Positions 12,141-23,375 of a stretch of DNA of 64,000 bases are shown here, piece by piece. The stretch covers positions 1 through 64,000 of the forward strand of contig JANBPT010000018.1 in assembly GCA_027575765.1 (NCBI GenBank), in the 5' to 3' direction. Numbering within the stretch: the first letter of the stretch is position 1; every line of letters begins with the position of its first letter. The position numbers and the translations under genes are program-made. A model generated the notes under the pieces. It saw only the letters and a program-made list of their open reading frames with translations. It was not told where the DNA came from and searched no databases. Source of the stretch: Tieghemiomyces parasiticus (taxonomy: Eukaryota > Kickxellomycota > Dimargaritomycetes > Dimargaritales > Dimargaritaceae).

Positions 12141-12459
12141 CACTCTGCACTCACTGCCACTTCTACCATTGCGTGCCTACATATAGACCCAGCAGGTGGC
12201 CCACCACTTCTGCATACGTAACTCCAACCCCTATATTTTTAACCTACTAAACCACCTTGTTATTCTCCATTGCCACAATTGTTACCACCATATTTTACAT
12301 GCGCACAGCGTTGAAGATGCCAAATTACTTCGCCACCAGGCGTAAAGCAGGCGTCACATGACAAGTCATCTGGACACCAAGGTACTTGCAGTGATGTTTC
12401 AAAAAAAATATTATAGATTGAGGTAGCGTCGATCAGTAATTTGCTGCCGGATATTGATT

Positions 12460-12465
12460 TTTATT
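12460..12465 (-). terminator. Candidate poly(A) signal of metaxin gene
   Basis: AATAAA on the minus strand about 113 nt beyond the metaxin stop codon. Confidence 0.45.
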
Positions 12466-12577
12466 CACTAATTGGTATTTTATGATTTAATTTGAGCTAT
12501 TCGTGCGGTATGGTAAATTGACCTATACCACTCCATATTTGACTGAGAGGAAATAGATGTTTAGTACCAAACGCATA

Positions 12578-14729
12578 CTACTCGCCCTCGTCCATCAGTG
12601 ACTGACCATCGGCGCCTACCATGTCTTGGGGAACAGTAGGCCGTAGGAAGGTAGATTGGTTCATCCCGTCTAGGAACCCCCCACGGATCAGGAAGGCCGT
12701 AAAAAATGCACCGACGCCCACGGTATAGTAGATATTGGCCCGGCGGGCATCTAGCTCTGACGATTCTTGAGCGCTGATATCTGTATCCTCCGATGCTATA
12801 ATGCTCTGCGCCAGCCCGACGACCTGGTGGACACCCGGCAGGGTAGCCACGGTGTGTACAGTGGCCATTCCGAAGTGGAGGGCGACTTCAGCCAACGACC
12901 GTGGCGCCACGGAAATCTCCACGGGTTCCGACACCTGCTCGAGCTTGGTCCGCAAACGTTCCACGTAGGCACCCAGCGCCGCGTGCTCGGTCGCTAGCTG
13001 GTGGGAGATGAACGTGTCGCGAAAATTGTGGTTAAACTGGAGCAACGTGAGGTAGGAGTAGACGAATACGTCGGCTTTGGAAGGTCTATATGGGGAGGGA
13101 GGGGAAGTAAGGAAAAAGGAAAAGAGGAGATTAAAATAAAATACATGTGGTGAGTTGTGGTCTCGAAACTTGGTATTGCAAGGGCAGCCCAGGATAAGCA
13201 TCGATATTCTTTTCACTTCAAGCCTTAGCCCATGGATTACTTACGTGGATCCGAAGAGGAAGGGGTGGTCTCCTAGCTTCTTAGTAAGCAAGGCGAAGAC
13301 CTCGCCAGCCAGGGCGCGGAGCTGGTTAGAGAGAAGTGCGGAAGGGAGGGAAGGAGAGGGGAGGGGGAATGATGAATGGCCGAGTTGTGGCGGACAGTGC
13401 CATAGGATAAATAATGGTTAATAAACATGTCTACACGACGCCAGGTGCGTGCGTGTGCACCCATAAAGGCCTTGAATCCACGCCTAATCTACGGAATCTG
13501 CCCGACCCATTAGCCTTACCTTTTCGACGCCAGGTTTCGCAACACGCACGGGTGTCCGCAGGCGTTTTACCACCTAGCTCAGGATTAGATGGATGGGGTG
13601 GGTGGCAGGGAGATTTTTCAAATTGCGGTATAGATGGTCAGCCTCGAACGCTGGTCAAATGGTCAGGTCGTCGAGGATTTAATCGGCCTCCTGGTTGGTT
13701 GACTGGTTGGTTTGGTTTTTTTTTTGATTTTTGTTTTCTACCAGTCTCTGTCGGACCTTCGCTTACTTCAGGGATGGACTCGATAGCTGAGGAACTCGTC
13801 CGGTTGGTAGAATCGGTTTCGGACCCCAACTCGGACAGGTGGCGGCGGCACTCGAGGCGCTCCAGAGCCTGGCCGCGCCACCGGTTGGGTACCAGCAGGC
13901 TGCGCGGGAACCCAACCAGGCGGGCCCATTCTGGCCGGATGGCGTCGACGTAGTTACCGGTTTCGTAGTACCAGGTGTACCACAATAGGTCACGGAGGTC
14001 GTCACCGGCTAGCGCAACAAACCCGTCAGATTCGATTCGCTGACGGGGGTCTAATGGCTGATCGAGGTCGGTGATCCGCTGGAGTTTAGGGGCATCGTGA
14101 GGAAGGGAGGGGGGGCGTGCCCGAATAATAGGGCTCAGAAGCTAAGTTAGTGTCGCCGAACGATGTGAGTAGCTGACAAGCTAAAAAAAGAAGGTAATAC
14201 AACAGACACTGTGGCCTGGTTTACAACCTCGCCTCCTCCTTAAACTTACCGCCTGCTTGATAAGGTACTGCATGATCCGCGGCAGTCCGCTTATGACCAC
14301 GTCGTCGTCCCGAATAAAGGGCAGCACACCGTCCGGTGAAAGGGCAGGATCATTGCAATAAGCGACCTGGCACTCAACGTCGGCCAGGCGCAGGTAGTTC
14401 TAGTACGGGAAGGGGTTGGTGGGTGAGGATAGTAGGTCCGACAGGGGTATTAGCGGTCGGCTGTAAGAACCCCTCCCTCCCAAAAAAGCGGGAAAGCGGG
14501 TGTGTTACGGAGGTGGTTTCCCACCGACTTGATATGCTAGCCGGGGTTCTCTAAGCGATGGAGGGTGGTGGTGGTGGCGGCGGCTGAGGTTACAACTGGT
14601 GTACATTCTACCCCATTGGAGCGGGGCCCCGCAATGGTACGATTAACTCACCAGCAGGCACAGGCAGTCGGGATCGAGTGAGGCAAACGTATCAGGCTGG
14701 GTTGAGCCCCAGCTGTAGACGGTTAGCAT
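12578..14729 (-). CDS. Metaxin / SAM complex subunit (Sam37/Sam35-like), six exons
   Basis: Outer-membrane protein of the mitochondrial sorting and assembly machinery that helps insert beta-barrel proteins. Exons on the complement: 14652-14729, 14250-14399, 13767-14078, 13520-13573, 13245-13321 and 12578-13085, giving 392 aa with every phase consistent. The N-terminus (LTVYSWGS…FASLDPDCLCLL) and exon 2 (YLRLADVECQV, SPDGVLPFIRDDDVVISG) form the thioredoxin-like GST-N half. Exon 3 (PLDPRQRIESDGF, LLWYTWYYETGNY) and exons 5-6 (LGDHPFLFGSTPSKADVFVYSYLTLL) form the GST-C half. A hydrophobic segment near the C-terminus (NIYYTVGVGAFFTAFLIRGGF) is a likely membrane anchor, as in Sam37/metaxin-1. Exon 4 (54 nt) is the least certain. 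An alternative acceptor (ttag) upstream of exon 3 would insert about 20 residues that the family lacks. Confidence 0.85.
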
Positions 14730-17700
14730 GGCGAAGGCGGGGTTGGTCACTAGTGAGGGAACAAGGAGGGTGGCCGATCTAATGTGGATGGAAGGCCAAA
14801 TGACGCGTACGACCTAGGAGTGGCAGGGGGAAGTGGAACTCAGCATATGACGCTAACCATTGCTCCCGTCCCGTGTGCTCACTCGGCGAGACTCTGACTG
14901 CGCCGCCCAAGGTTCACGGCGGAATCAAGGCAGCGTCGCTAATTGGCAACTTGGCATACATACTGGATTACCCATCAGAAGCGGCCCGCGGTCAGGGCGT
15001 TTCATTTTGAATCCACCTTTGCGCAGTGCAGTCAACATCTGGGCTAATGATAGTTTTACTAGTTGTTCCTCACAATCATATCCGTGCCAGAGAATAGTCG
15101 AGCCCTACTGCCTTGCCGTACGTTGTAATTATGGCGGAGAGCAGTATCATGCTCGCGGTGGACTTACCAAGCCCAGTGGCTGGATATTACAGAGCATTTC
15201 CGAGTAACTGCGTCCGCTCGCAGCGATGATAACGTGGGGGGACCCAGATATTGATTCGTTCCTTGTTTATATGATCGTACAAGCGGGTATTTGGCGAGCC
15301 TCTCACCCGCGCTATCCAATGTATTGGTTGTCTAAAGGAATCTGCCACGCGTATCCCTTCAAAGCGGACCCTCCACATCATTACGCATTCCCGGGAATCA
15401 ACGTGGCGGCTAAAAATTCCCCGAAGGGCCTCGACGCGCCACCCAGGAGGAATGCTATGCTGTCTCTTAGAATGTAGTCTGACGGTAACATATTTTCTTC
15501 CCGGCTGTGGCGTGGCGTACAGCCTTGTATACACTATATCAAACTGTCTTTGGATACCGATATCCGAATATGAAAATCTAACATATGATGGCGCTGCAGG
15601 CGTTGGCCAGGATCAGATCGACCACGCCATGTGATCTGGGTAGATTAAAGCCACTACATAAGTTACGGTGACGAGGAGGATTGAAAATGGTGCGATCAGG
15701 GACCGGGCTTCTAGGAATGCATACCGGGCATGTAATTACAGCGGCTGTGCCGGTGGTGGATACATATGGAGCGACCCGGTGCGCGATTTAGAACCAGGTG
15801 ATGGTATGATGATAACTTGTCCTTTCTATAGTCAGAGAATAACGCGACTGCAAGCTTCGTTTAGTGGGGGGGACGGGGAAATACCAGTCCCCATGACCAC
15901 CGATGTCTATGAAACTCGCAGATTATCACATCTGCTGCAAAGGTAGAAATGGTCTGACTCAGCTGAAATCGAAAGCACTCCACCCCAGGGCAGTACAATG
16001 ATTATGTGGGAGGGGGGGGGTAGACTGGTGGAGGGTGAAGGTTAGAGATTAATAAACTAGTGTTGACTGCTATCAAGTCACAAGCCAATCATTGTAGTAT
16101 GTATAGTTCGGTCTAGGACTGGGAGTTCTGCTAGGCGGACCCCCTCCGATGTGCGTTATAGCGGCATAGCACCACTGAGTCGTTAAACACCGATGTCCAC
16201 ATATTCACCACCCACCCTGGAAGGATCCCAAGGATGATTGAAACATTGACGAATATCCAGGTTTAGCGGCAGCGTGATCGATTGCAACTTGGTAGGTCGC
16301 CAGGAGCCAGTGTGGCAGGAGTCGGCTGGATTATCAGGCAGCGGCCGGATTTTAAGGGCGGGGCAGTCAGGTCACTTCAATCCCCGCCACCCTCCTTACA
16401 ACCTGCGTAGACCATCAAGTCTGTAGGTGGCATTCACCGTACTCTGGATTCTAACCCGTTGGTACCCCACCCTCTCACACCACTACCTCGCCGAACTAGC
16501 CAGTACGTTGACGAATGATTCGGTTGCAGCAATATACAGTCACGTAAGGTGGAGAGAGGGAGGGAGGGGCGGGATACCCCAGGGAGCTAGCGAAGCAGCT
16601 AGCCACCGCAGCAGGCTATGCTCGTGGCGATTAAATGCCACCGAGTGGTGGTCAGCCCTGCTCAAAGCGACCGTCGCTGCACCACTACTGGCAACATTGA
16701 TTGAAAGGAGGGGCAGGGGTCCAAAGCCGCACCTCCTGTCGACCTCCGCCACCACTGCGCACCTATCGAATCCATCGGGCTGCGATTACTCTGATCTGAC
16801 CTCGGATCACCGCCTATTCGAACCAAGAGCACCCACCCCCTTTCTCCTTTAAAACTCTGATGAGCAGTGTCGGACTGGCAGTGGGATTGTCAACTTCCAT
16901 CTATAAGCCACGGCCTACCAACTGGCCGTGGCAAAATCCACTCGAGCTGGTGTCACCCCATGAAGCCGATTGAACGCGTTAGGGGGGAGGCGATCCAGAA
17001 TACCCACCTAATCATGCACTAAATACGCTGTCATGCGACCTGGACCCCTCGCGGACCTGGGGCCGCCCGTCCGCTCGACCAGTCCTACCCCCTGCCGGCC
17101 AAGGTTCCCATTCCGACTCGTGTTAAAGGCAGAGACCGCCATCCTTTTGGGGAACTATCCCATAACCGGGCTAGTAGTAGGCGGTGCGGTGTTTCATGGG
17201 TGGTCGGAAGGCGAGGCACCGAGACGAAAGAGGCGACAGTTTGGCAGTATCGGACCTTGGGACTGAGGTCAAGAACAGGTAGGTTACGCCGACCTGTCTG
17301 ACTGTGTCAGGCCGCTCTTCATCCCCTTCCCCTCCTAAGTTCAAACTTTTCTCGCTAGGTCGCCGGTTGGGGTGTACAGCCCGACCTCCCCTCTTCCCGC
17401 CTTCTTTCCCACCCGCTGAGTTACTGTCCTGGGACATATATAGTTGCACGGGCCGGCCGCTCCCCGTCGAAACTCTGCTTTCTATCCGCCGTTCCGATCG
17501 CTTGCGCTGGTCATCATTTTGCTATCTTCGCAGTCGTGTTGCGAAAACCCCTCTGCCTTGCCTCTTCCCCCTTCTTTTTCTATCAGGCCTAGTCTGTATG
17601 GTAAGTCTCGCCCTCGTGTTGTGGGAATTCGCCTTTCTGGGCACGGTTCACACTCCACCCAGTGGCACACGGTTTAGTCGCGACAGCCGGGCTCCCCATT

Positions 17701-18418
17701 CGCTACCATGAACTCCTCCCGTGCGTCATTTGGCCTCCTTTCTATGGAAGGTTCACCTTGATGACCGGGCACAGTGCGCACCGACGCCCTCGTAGAATCG
17801 GATCCGGTACGGGCCGAAATCAATGAGAGGCGACCCGCCTGTTACACCACGGTTTAAACACTAGTAATGGCCTGGTCAAGCTGGCTTGGCAGTCCAATCC
17901 CACAACCATGTGGGCTGTAGTTACATCCATATCCGCTCACCTGAACTGATCTCACCTACCCCTGCATCCCGCGGCCTGGCGGTGTGACTGTACGCTGTCC
18001 GTCGCGTTGCATGATTCCCCCTTACTCCGTCGCGGTTCCGACTGGCTCCTGGGTTCAACTCAATCGTTGGTAATTTCTCGCCCGATTGGCGTGGCACAGC
18101 AGTGTCGCTTGCCGAGCCCTCTCCCTTCGCCTCACCCTCCGACGTGCCCTCCGTCCTCGCTGGCGTTCGGCTTCACTGCCACCGCCACCTATACTTTCGG
18201 GATCGCGTACCCTGACCTCCCGGACACAACTGACCGATCCCCACTTTCGGCATCCCTCCGCTCTCCATCTCGGACCTTTGCATTCCGTTCGCACAGCTGA
18301 CCTGCGCCTTGGCCCCCCTTTACACGTCCGCACCGACAGTAGTGGCTAGTCCCCCTATAACCGGTCCTGTCTCTCGCGTACCCCCCTCCCACCTCTATTA
18401 CACCCCGTCCATACAACC
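14730..18418. other. Long divergent intergenic tract, metaxin / DHCR7
   Basis: About 3.7 kb. Between 14860 and 15950 several medium open frames follow one another on the plus strand without recognisable motifs. A G-run (about 16011-16020) and short inverted repeats (for example gctagc at about 16585-16602) occur. From about 17300 to 18418 the plus strand is pyrimidine-rich, probably the leader of the DHCR7 gene. No supportable gene. Confidence 0.4.
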
Positions 18419-19807
18419 ATGACGGTCGGTATTGCCGAGGCCAAGACGGTCAAGGCGCTCCAGCCCCAACCAAGGAAGACCTGGGGTCGGACCCACGAGG
18501 TGTCGAGCGGCCTGGCCTTGATTACAGGCGTCCTGCTGCTGTGTTGCCCGGTGGGCGTGCTGTACTTTTGGACGGCCTGTACGCACTACGAGTGCTCGCT
18601 GTATGCGCCCTACGCGGCGTGGACGGACCTGCTGCGCACCGACCCCGCCCGGTTGTGGCCAACCCTGCGCGCCGAGCTCCCGCACTTCTCGCCCGCGGCC
18701 TTTTGGCTGCACGCCGCCTGGCTGCTCTTCCAAGGGCTCCTGTATGCCTACCTCCCGGGCCCCATCGGGTTCGGCCAACAAACCCCCGCGGGCCACATTC
18801 TGCCCTACAAGGTCAACGGCCTGCGAGCCTGGCTGCTGACCCACGCCCTATTCTTGGGCGGCTCGCTGGGCCTGGGTCTGTTTCCAGCCAGCATCATCTA
18901 TGACCACTGGGGTGGACTCCTGGTGGCCAGCAACATTTACGGCTACCTCCTCACCATCTACGCCTACATGAAGGCCCACCTCTTCCCAACCCACACCGAC
19001 GACCGCAAGTTCTCCGGATCCATTGTCTACGACCTCTTCATGGGCATCGAGCACAACCCGCGTATCGGCGACACCTGGGACTTCAAGCTATTTCATAACG
19101 GCCGGCCGGGCATCATCGCCTGGACGCTCATCAATCTGTCCTTTGCGGCGGCGCAGTACCAGCAGATCGGACGGGTGACCAACTCGATGGTACTGCTCAA
19201 TCTGCTGCACGCCGTCTATGTGGTGGACTTTTTCTACCACGAGGACTGGTATCTGCGCACCATCGATATCGCCCACGACCACTTTGGCTTCTACTTGGCC
19301 TGGGGCGATTCGGTGTGGCTGCCTTTCATGTACACGCTGCAGTCCCACTTTTTGGTGCGCCACCCGATCGACCTCTCGACCGCGGCCGCCTCGGCCCTGC
19401 TGGCCCTGGGTCTGGTGGGCTACTACATCTTCCGCCGCGCCAACAACCAAAAGGACCGGACCCGCAAGGCCGACGGCAAACTCAGCATCTGGGGCAAGCC
19501 CGCCCAGGTGATCCGTGCCCGCTACACCACCGGCGACGGCAAAACCCATCAGAGTCTCCTCCTCACCAGTGGGTTCTGGGGCATCTCGCGGCACTTTAAT
19601 TACGTGGGTGATCTCTGCATGTGCTTTGCCTTCTGCGCCCTGTGCTCTTTCGACTATCTGCTCCCGCATTTTTACTTCCTATACATGACCATCCTGCTGG
19701 TGCACCGCATCCAGCGGGACGGCGCCCGGTGCAAGGCCAAGTATGGCACTTACTGGGATCAGTATTGTGACAAGGTGCCCTACAAGCTACTGCCCTTTAT
19801 CTACTAG
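18419..19807 (+). CDS. DHCR7: 7-dehydrocholesterol reductase (sterol C7-reductase)
   Basis: Integral ER enzyme of the ERG4/ERG24/DHCR7 family that reduces the sterol delta-7 double bond with NADPH. It is a single 462-aa exon without introns. The hallmark blocks align with animal DHCR7 rather than ERG4 or ERG24: GRPGIIAWTLINLSFAA, DFFYHEDWYLRTIDIAHDH, FGFYLAWGDSVWLPFMYTLQ, LVGYYIFRRANNQKD and the family signature SGFWGISRHFNYVGDL. The C-terminus (VPYKLLPFIY) mirrors the DHCR7 end. About nine hydrophobic segments are visible. Codons are strongly G/C-ending. Neighbours carry introns, so lack of introns is compatible with, but does not prove, lateral acquisition. Other family members (ERG24, ERG4, lamin B receptor) are less likely because of the HDHFG…WGD block. 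It implies a sterol profile lacking delta-7. Confidence 0.93.
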   Translation: MTVGIAEAKTVKALQPQPRKTWGRTHEVSSGLALITGVLLLCCPVGVLYFWTACTHYECSLYAPYAAWTDLLRTDPARLWPTLRAELPHFSPAAFWLHAAWLLFQGLLYAYLPGPIGFGQQTPAGHILPYKVNGLRAWLLTHALFLGGSLGLGLFPASIIYDHWGGLLVASNIYGYLLTIYAYMKAHLFPTHTDDRKFSGSIVYDLFMGIEHNPRIGDTWDFKLFHNGRPGIIAWTLINLSFAAAQYQQIGRVTNSMVLLNLLHAVYVVDFFYHEDWYLRTIDIAHDHFGFYLAWGDSVWLPFMYTLQSHFLVRHPIDLSTAAASALLALGLVGYYIFRRANNQKDRTRKADGKLSIWGKPAQVIRARYTTGDGKTHQSLLLTSGFWGISRHFNYVGDLCMCFAFCALCSFDYLLPHFYFLYMTILLVHRIQRDGARCKAKYGTYWDQYCDKVPYKLLPFIY

Positions 19808-21727
19808 GCGGGAACGGCGATTTCCAAAGCGGGGAGAGGTGGCCGGTGGCGGTGGTGTGGGTGAATGAGTATTCTTTTTTTTTTTTTATGCCTGCTTTAT
19901 TATTACTACCTTGGTTGTTCCGGACTCTCTCCCCTCCTCCAGTGTTCACGATGGGGAGGAGGGATATAGCTGGTACTCGGCGGATCTGCGTTTTGACGTT
20001 ATCAATCTAAAGGCATCACCCATGTGACGTGACACGATCCCAACCTCTCTCCTTCCATCCAATTGAAGTTGGAGCCCATAGGCGGGGGCCTGTCTTCAAC
20101 TCCTCCCTCTATGCTTGCAAGTGGGCAGCGAACCCCCTACTATCTCTGTGAGCCCACTTTCAACCCCAATGCACTTTGTGGCACTTACTTTTCTCCCTCG
20201 GTTTGGGTTTATCATTAGTTGCAATATATACTTGTAAGTTGAATGCGACAAATGTCGAGTGGTGGATCAGGGGAGCGGTAGAACAATATGCACAACCTCG
20301 TCCGAATTTAGACACCTGCAGGTCCGGTCTTGTGTGCTCCCCTTTTCCCCCTCCCCCTGCTCCTAGACGTTGTAACCTCCACATAAACTCCGTGTCACTC
20401 GCCGCTGGCTAACATTTCCAAGGCCATCATAATGAAGAAGGAAGGGTCTCTAAACAAGTATAAGGCATCCCACCGGCATCTCTGCCGACGATTACTGGTG
20501 AAACATAACGGCGGATAACTTGTCTATATTATGTCTCTAGAGCGCCATAGGATACCGGTAGTTCACCATGTCTCTAGCTCCACGGTCTACCACGTTGAGG
20601 GGTTGGAGCGTTGCCCGAGACTATCAGGCATAATGGCATGGCGACCGCCCCGGGTCTAATTCACTTACACTGCGCGATCCGGACGACAGACATCCTCACC
20701 ACTCCTGGTGGGATGGGGACCAGGCCGGCGGATTGATGCACTCCCCGCGTGAGCGACAGAGGCCTTTTGTTTTCGATCGAAGGGTTATGCTTCTCCCCAG
20801 CCCCAGTCCTCCGACCCATGGGGCTGGATTCGATTTGATTGGCTGTGAGCTTTTACGCCTTGGGGTCCGGAAGCACCGACCTGTTTTTTGATGGCACACG
20901 CTCGATAATAAATAGGCTGCACACCCTTCACCTCCAATATCTGTATCCAGGCCACCGGCTGGTCCGCTGGTGAATGTTTTCATGACTGCCTCCGTGGCTG
21001 CAAATCGTAGACCACGGCGTCTGATCTATCCGGCCTTGAGATTTTCACCACTACCACCCCCCTCCCACTCCTCATTTTCCACCTCCCGCAATAGTTGAAG
21101 TGGCCAGCCGGCTGAATTATCACATGAGGTCATCTCCTCACTACGCCAGCTAAACCCACAGGCGTGAGTTCCAAGGTGACTTTAGTTGGAGCGCGCTATC
21201 ATACGATATTTACATCACAGCAACGTGATGGGGGTAAACAGGCCTTCTCTCTTGGGGGAAGGAAGGGGTAGCGGCGTAAGTCTACTGCCTAAGGTTGTAC
21301 TCGTGAGTGCCCAATACGTAGCATGGAGAGGGGGAGGACGCCATCAGTGGCTGCTCCCTCCACCTCCGGAGCCTGGCCAAACATTTGAGCTTTGTGGACC
21401 CCTTGCCCAACCCCAGACTCCTATGATGCCCAAGGTCCCCCCCATTGGATCAAAGTCCCTTCCGCCTGAACTCTCTGGAGAGAATGTTGGGCGCTGTGTT
21501 TTATAGGGACGTCAGTAAACGACGCCACTAGCCCCACCTCACCACTTCTCATAAACCCAAACTCGCCTGCCCGCCCACACCACCTTCCCCTTCCTCGTCT
21601 GACTCGTTGCAACCATTCTTTTTAGCACTCGAACACTTGTCTAACTAGCCAAACTTGTTAACGAAGCCATCATTGTACTAGGCCCAGAGCACCGCCACCA
21701 CCTTGCCTATAATATACGCACACCAAC
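19808..21727. other. Intergenic region DHCR7 / PLP enzyme
   Basis: About 1.9 kb with no recognised gene. A 13-nt T run (19875-19887) lies shortly after the DHCR7 stop and is probably part of its 3' flank. Confidence 0.4.
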
Positions 21728-23375
21728 ATGACGACGACGACGACCTGGGACGAGAAAAGCCAGCAGTTTCATGGCGGCCAGGACTGGGCTGGTCTCGCTA
21801 ACTTCGTGGAAGACTTTAGTGTGACCACGAACGGACTTGGGACCCCCAAGGACGCCCTAGCAGCGGCACGACAGGCCGTAAGTTTACTCGTGCCAACCTC
21901 TTAGCCTCCCCCCCCCCACAACCGCGAGAGGGCATGCCAATCTCCACAATGCGCTCCCTGGCCTAACAGGGCATTCCTACCGCTAGACTCTACACAGCAC
22001 CACCCTTCGTTGGTTTATACAACTGACTGAAACACCATGTTTGCCCCTTACCGTCACCGCCGCTTCCCCATGTCCTAACAGGTTGATCTGTGCGACCATT
22101 ACCCGCCGGCGAACCAGGAGCCGGCCAAATCCTCTTTGGCTGAATTCCTGTGGCCCACCACCTGGCGGGAGAACCACGGCCGTCTCTTGCTCGGCAATGG
22201 CGCCAGTGAGGTGATCGACCTGGTTGTGCGCCAGGCACCCGCTGGCAAATGGAAACCTGGACCGTTCGCTGTTCAGGTAAGTCCTTGAATTCCGACCGTT
22301 TCTTCCGCCTTCTCTCGCTCCATATGGGTCGAGCGTACAGTAATATCCTGCTACCCCGATGCCAGTCACGCTCACTATCGTGCCACCTTCTCCCTCCCTC
22401 CACCCTCCACTACAAATACCTCTTTTTCCGGCTACCTACCCTCACAGTACAAGGAATACGAGCGTTCTGCCCTCGCCAACGGCCGGGAGCTCCTCCCGGC
22501 CACCGATGACGCCCCTGCCGCCATCGCGTGTATCGTCAACCCGTGCAACCCCACCGGTGACTACCAGCCCCTGGCAGCTATGAAGGAGTGGATCGAGACT
22601 AACGTCCAGGACGGCGGCTACGCCATCATTGGTAAGTAGGGGCAAAAAGGACCTTTTTTGAGGTTGAATGGATGAAAACCGACCCCCCCAAGTATCCCCT
22701 GGTAGGCTCTCTCTACCTTCTGCGCTAACCAATCTTGTCGTCCTCCCACCTTACCATACAACTGACACTACTACCCACTATCGCCATCACGGGGGGGGGA
22801 CTACAGACGAATCCATGCAGCCTTGGCACTCGGAGAACTTCCGCGCAGACTCGTTGGTGTCCCAGTCCGCCTACGTGGCGGACCTGCACGCCCGCCGCGG
22901 CATCTCAGTGTTTGTGATTCACTCGTGGACCAAACTGTGGTCGTGCACGGGCATCCGCCTGGGGTCCATTGTGTGCCCAACGGACGCGCACTGCCAGGCG
23001 CTCAAGAAAATCCAGGTCCCGTGGTCGGTCAATTGTGTGGCGCTGGCCTTCCTCGACCGTGTGGTCCGTGACGCCGACTATTTGGCCGAGACCTGGCGGG
23101 TCACCCCGGCCTGGCGGCAGCAAACCGTGGCGGCCCTGCGCGAACGGTTCCCCGGATGGCGCTGCTACGGGGAGCCGTTTCTATCGTGGGTCTGGGTGGA
23201 TATAGGCGACGCCCAGGTTGCTGAGCGCGCCGTGGGTCTCGCCCGGGCTGCGGGGGTCCCCGTGAGGAGTGGGTTGCCTGGATACCAGAAACCCACGTTC
23301 GTCCGTATCGCCGCCCGCCAGCCGGAGAAGCTGGCCGTGCTGCTAAAGGCCTGGCAGCCATTGGCCTCTGAATGA
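21728..23375 (+). CDS. PLP-dependent class I/II aminotransferase, CobD/HisC-like
   Basis: Fold-type I PLP enzyme. Exons are 21728-21877, 22082-22276, 22448-22631 and 22807-23375 with consistent phases (0, 0, 1), giving 365 aa. Visible motifs in order: HGG followed by DFSVTTNGLGTP (the HGG…DFSxNxNPLG start typical of CobD-like enzymes), LLGNGASEVIDL (cofactor phosphate loop), YKEYERSAL, VNPCNPTGDY (NPxxPTG), DESM (Asp to the pyridine nitrogen), SWTKLWSCTGIRLG (Schiff-base Lys plus GxRxG) and FVRIAARQPEKLAVLL (carboxylate Arg, late HisC/CobD block). All catalytic residues appear intact. Known relatives are threonine-phosphate decarboxylase (CobD) and histidinol-phosphate aminotransferase; fungal HIS5 begins differently. 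The substrate is unknown. No cobalamin genes are nearby. Confidence 0.85.

Larger units (their letters stand above)
12001..12577. other. Convergent intergenic region dynein IC / metaxin
   Basis: 577 bp between two stop codons. It contains a CT-rich tract with (TC)7 at 12127-12140, AT-rich 3'-UTR-like sequence and a minus-strand AATAAA (12460-12465). No gene was seen. Confidence 0.5.

Noticed and set aside
14079..14150. Alternative earlier acceptor (ttag) for metaxin exon 3
   Set aside because: It would add about 20 residues rich in Pro and Arg with no place in the metaxin fold; the ctccag acceptor gives the family spacing.
19088..19669. 193-codon frame antisense to DHCR7
   Set aside because: Lies entirely opposite a conserved membrane enzyme and has no recognisable motif.
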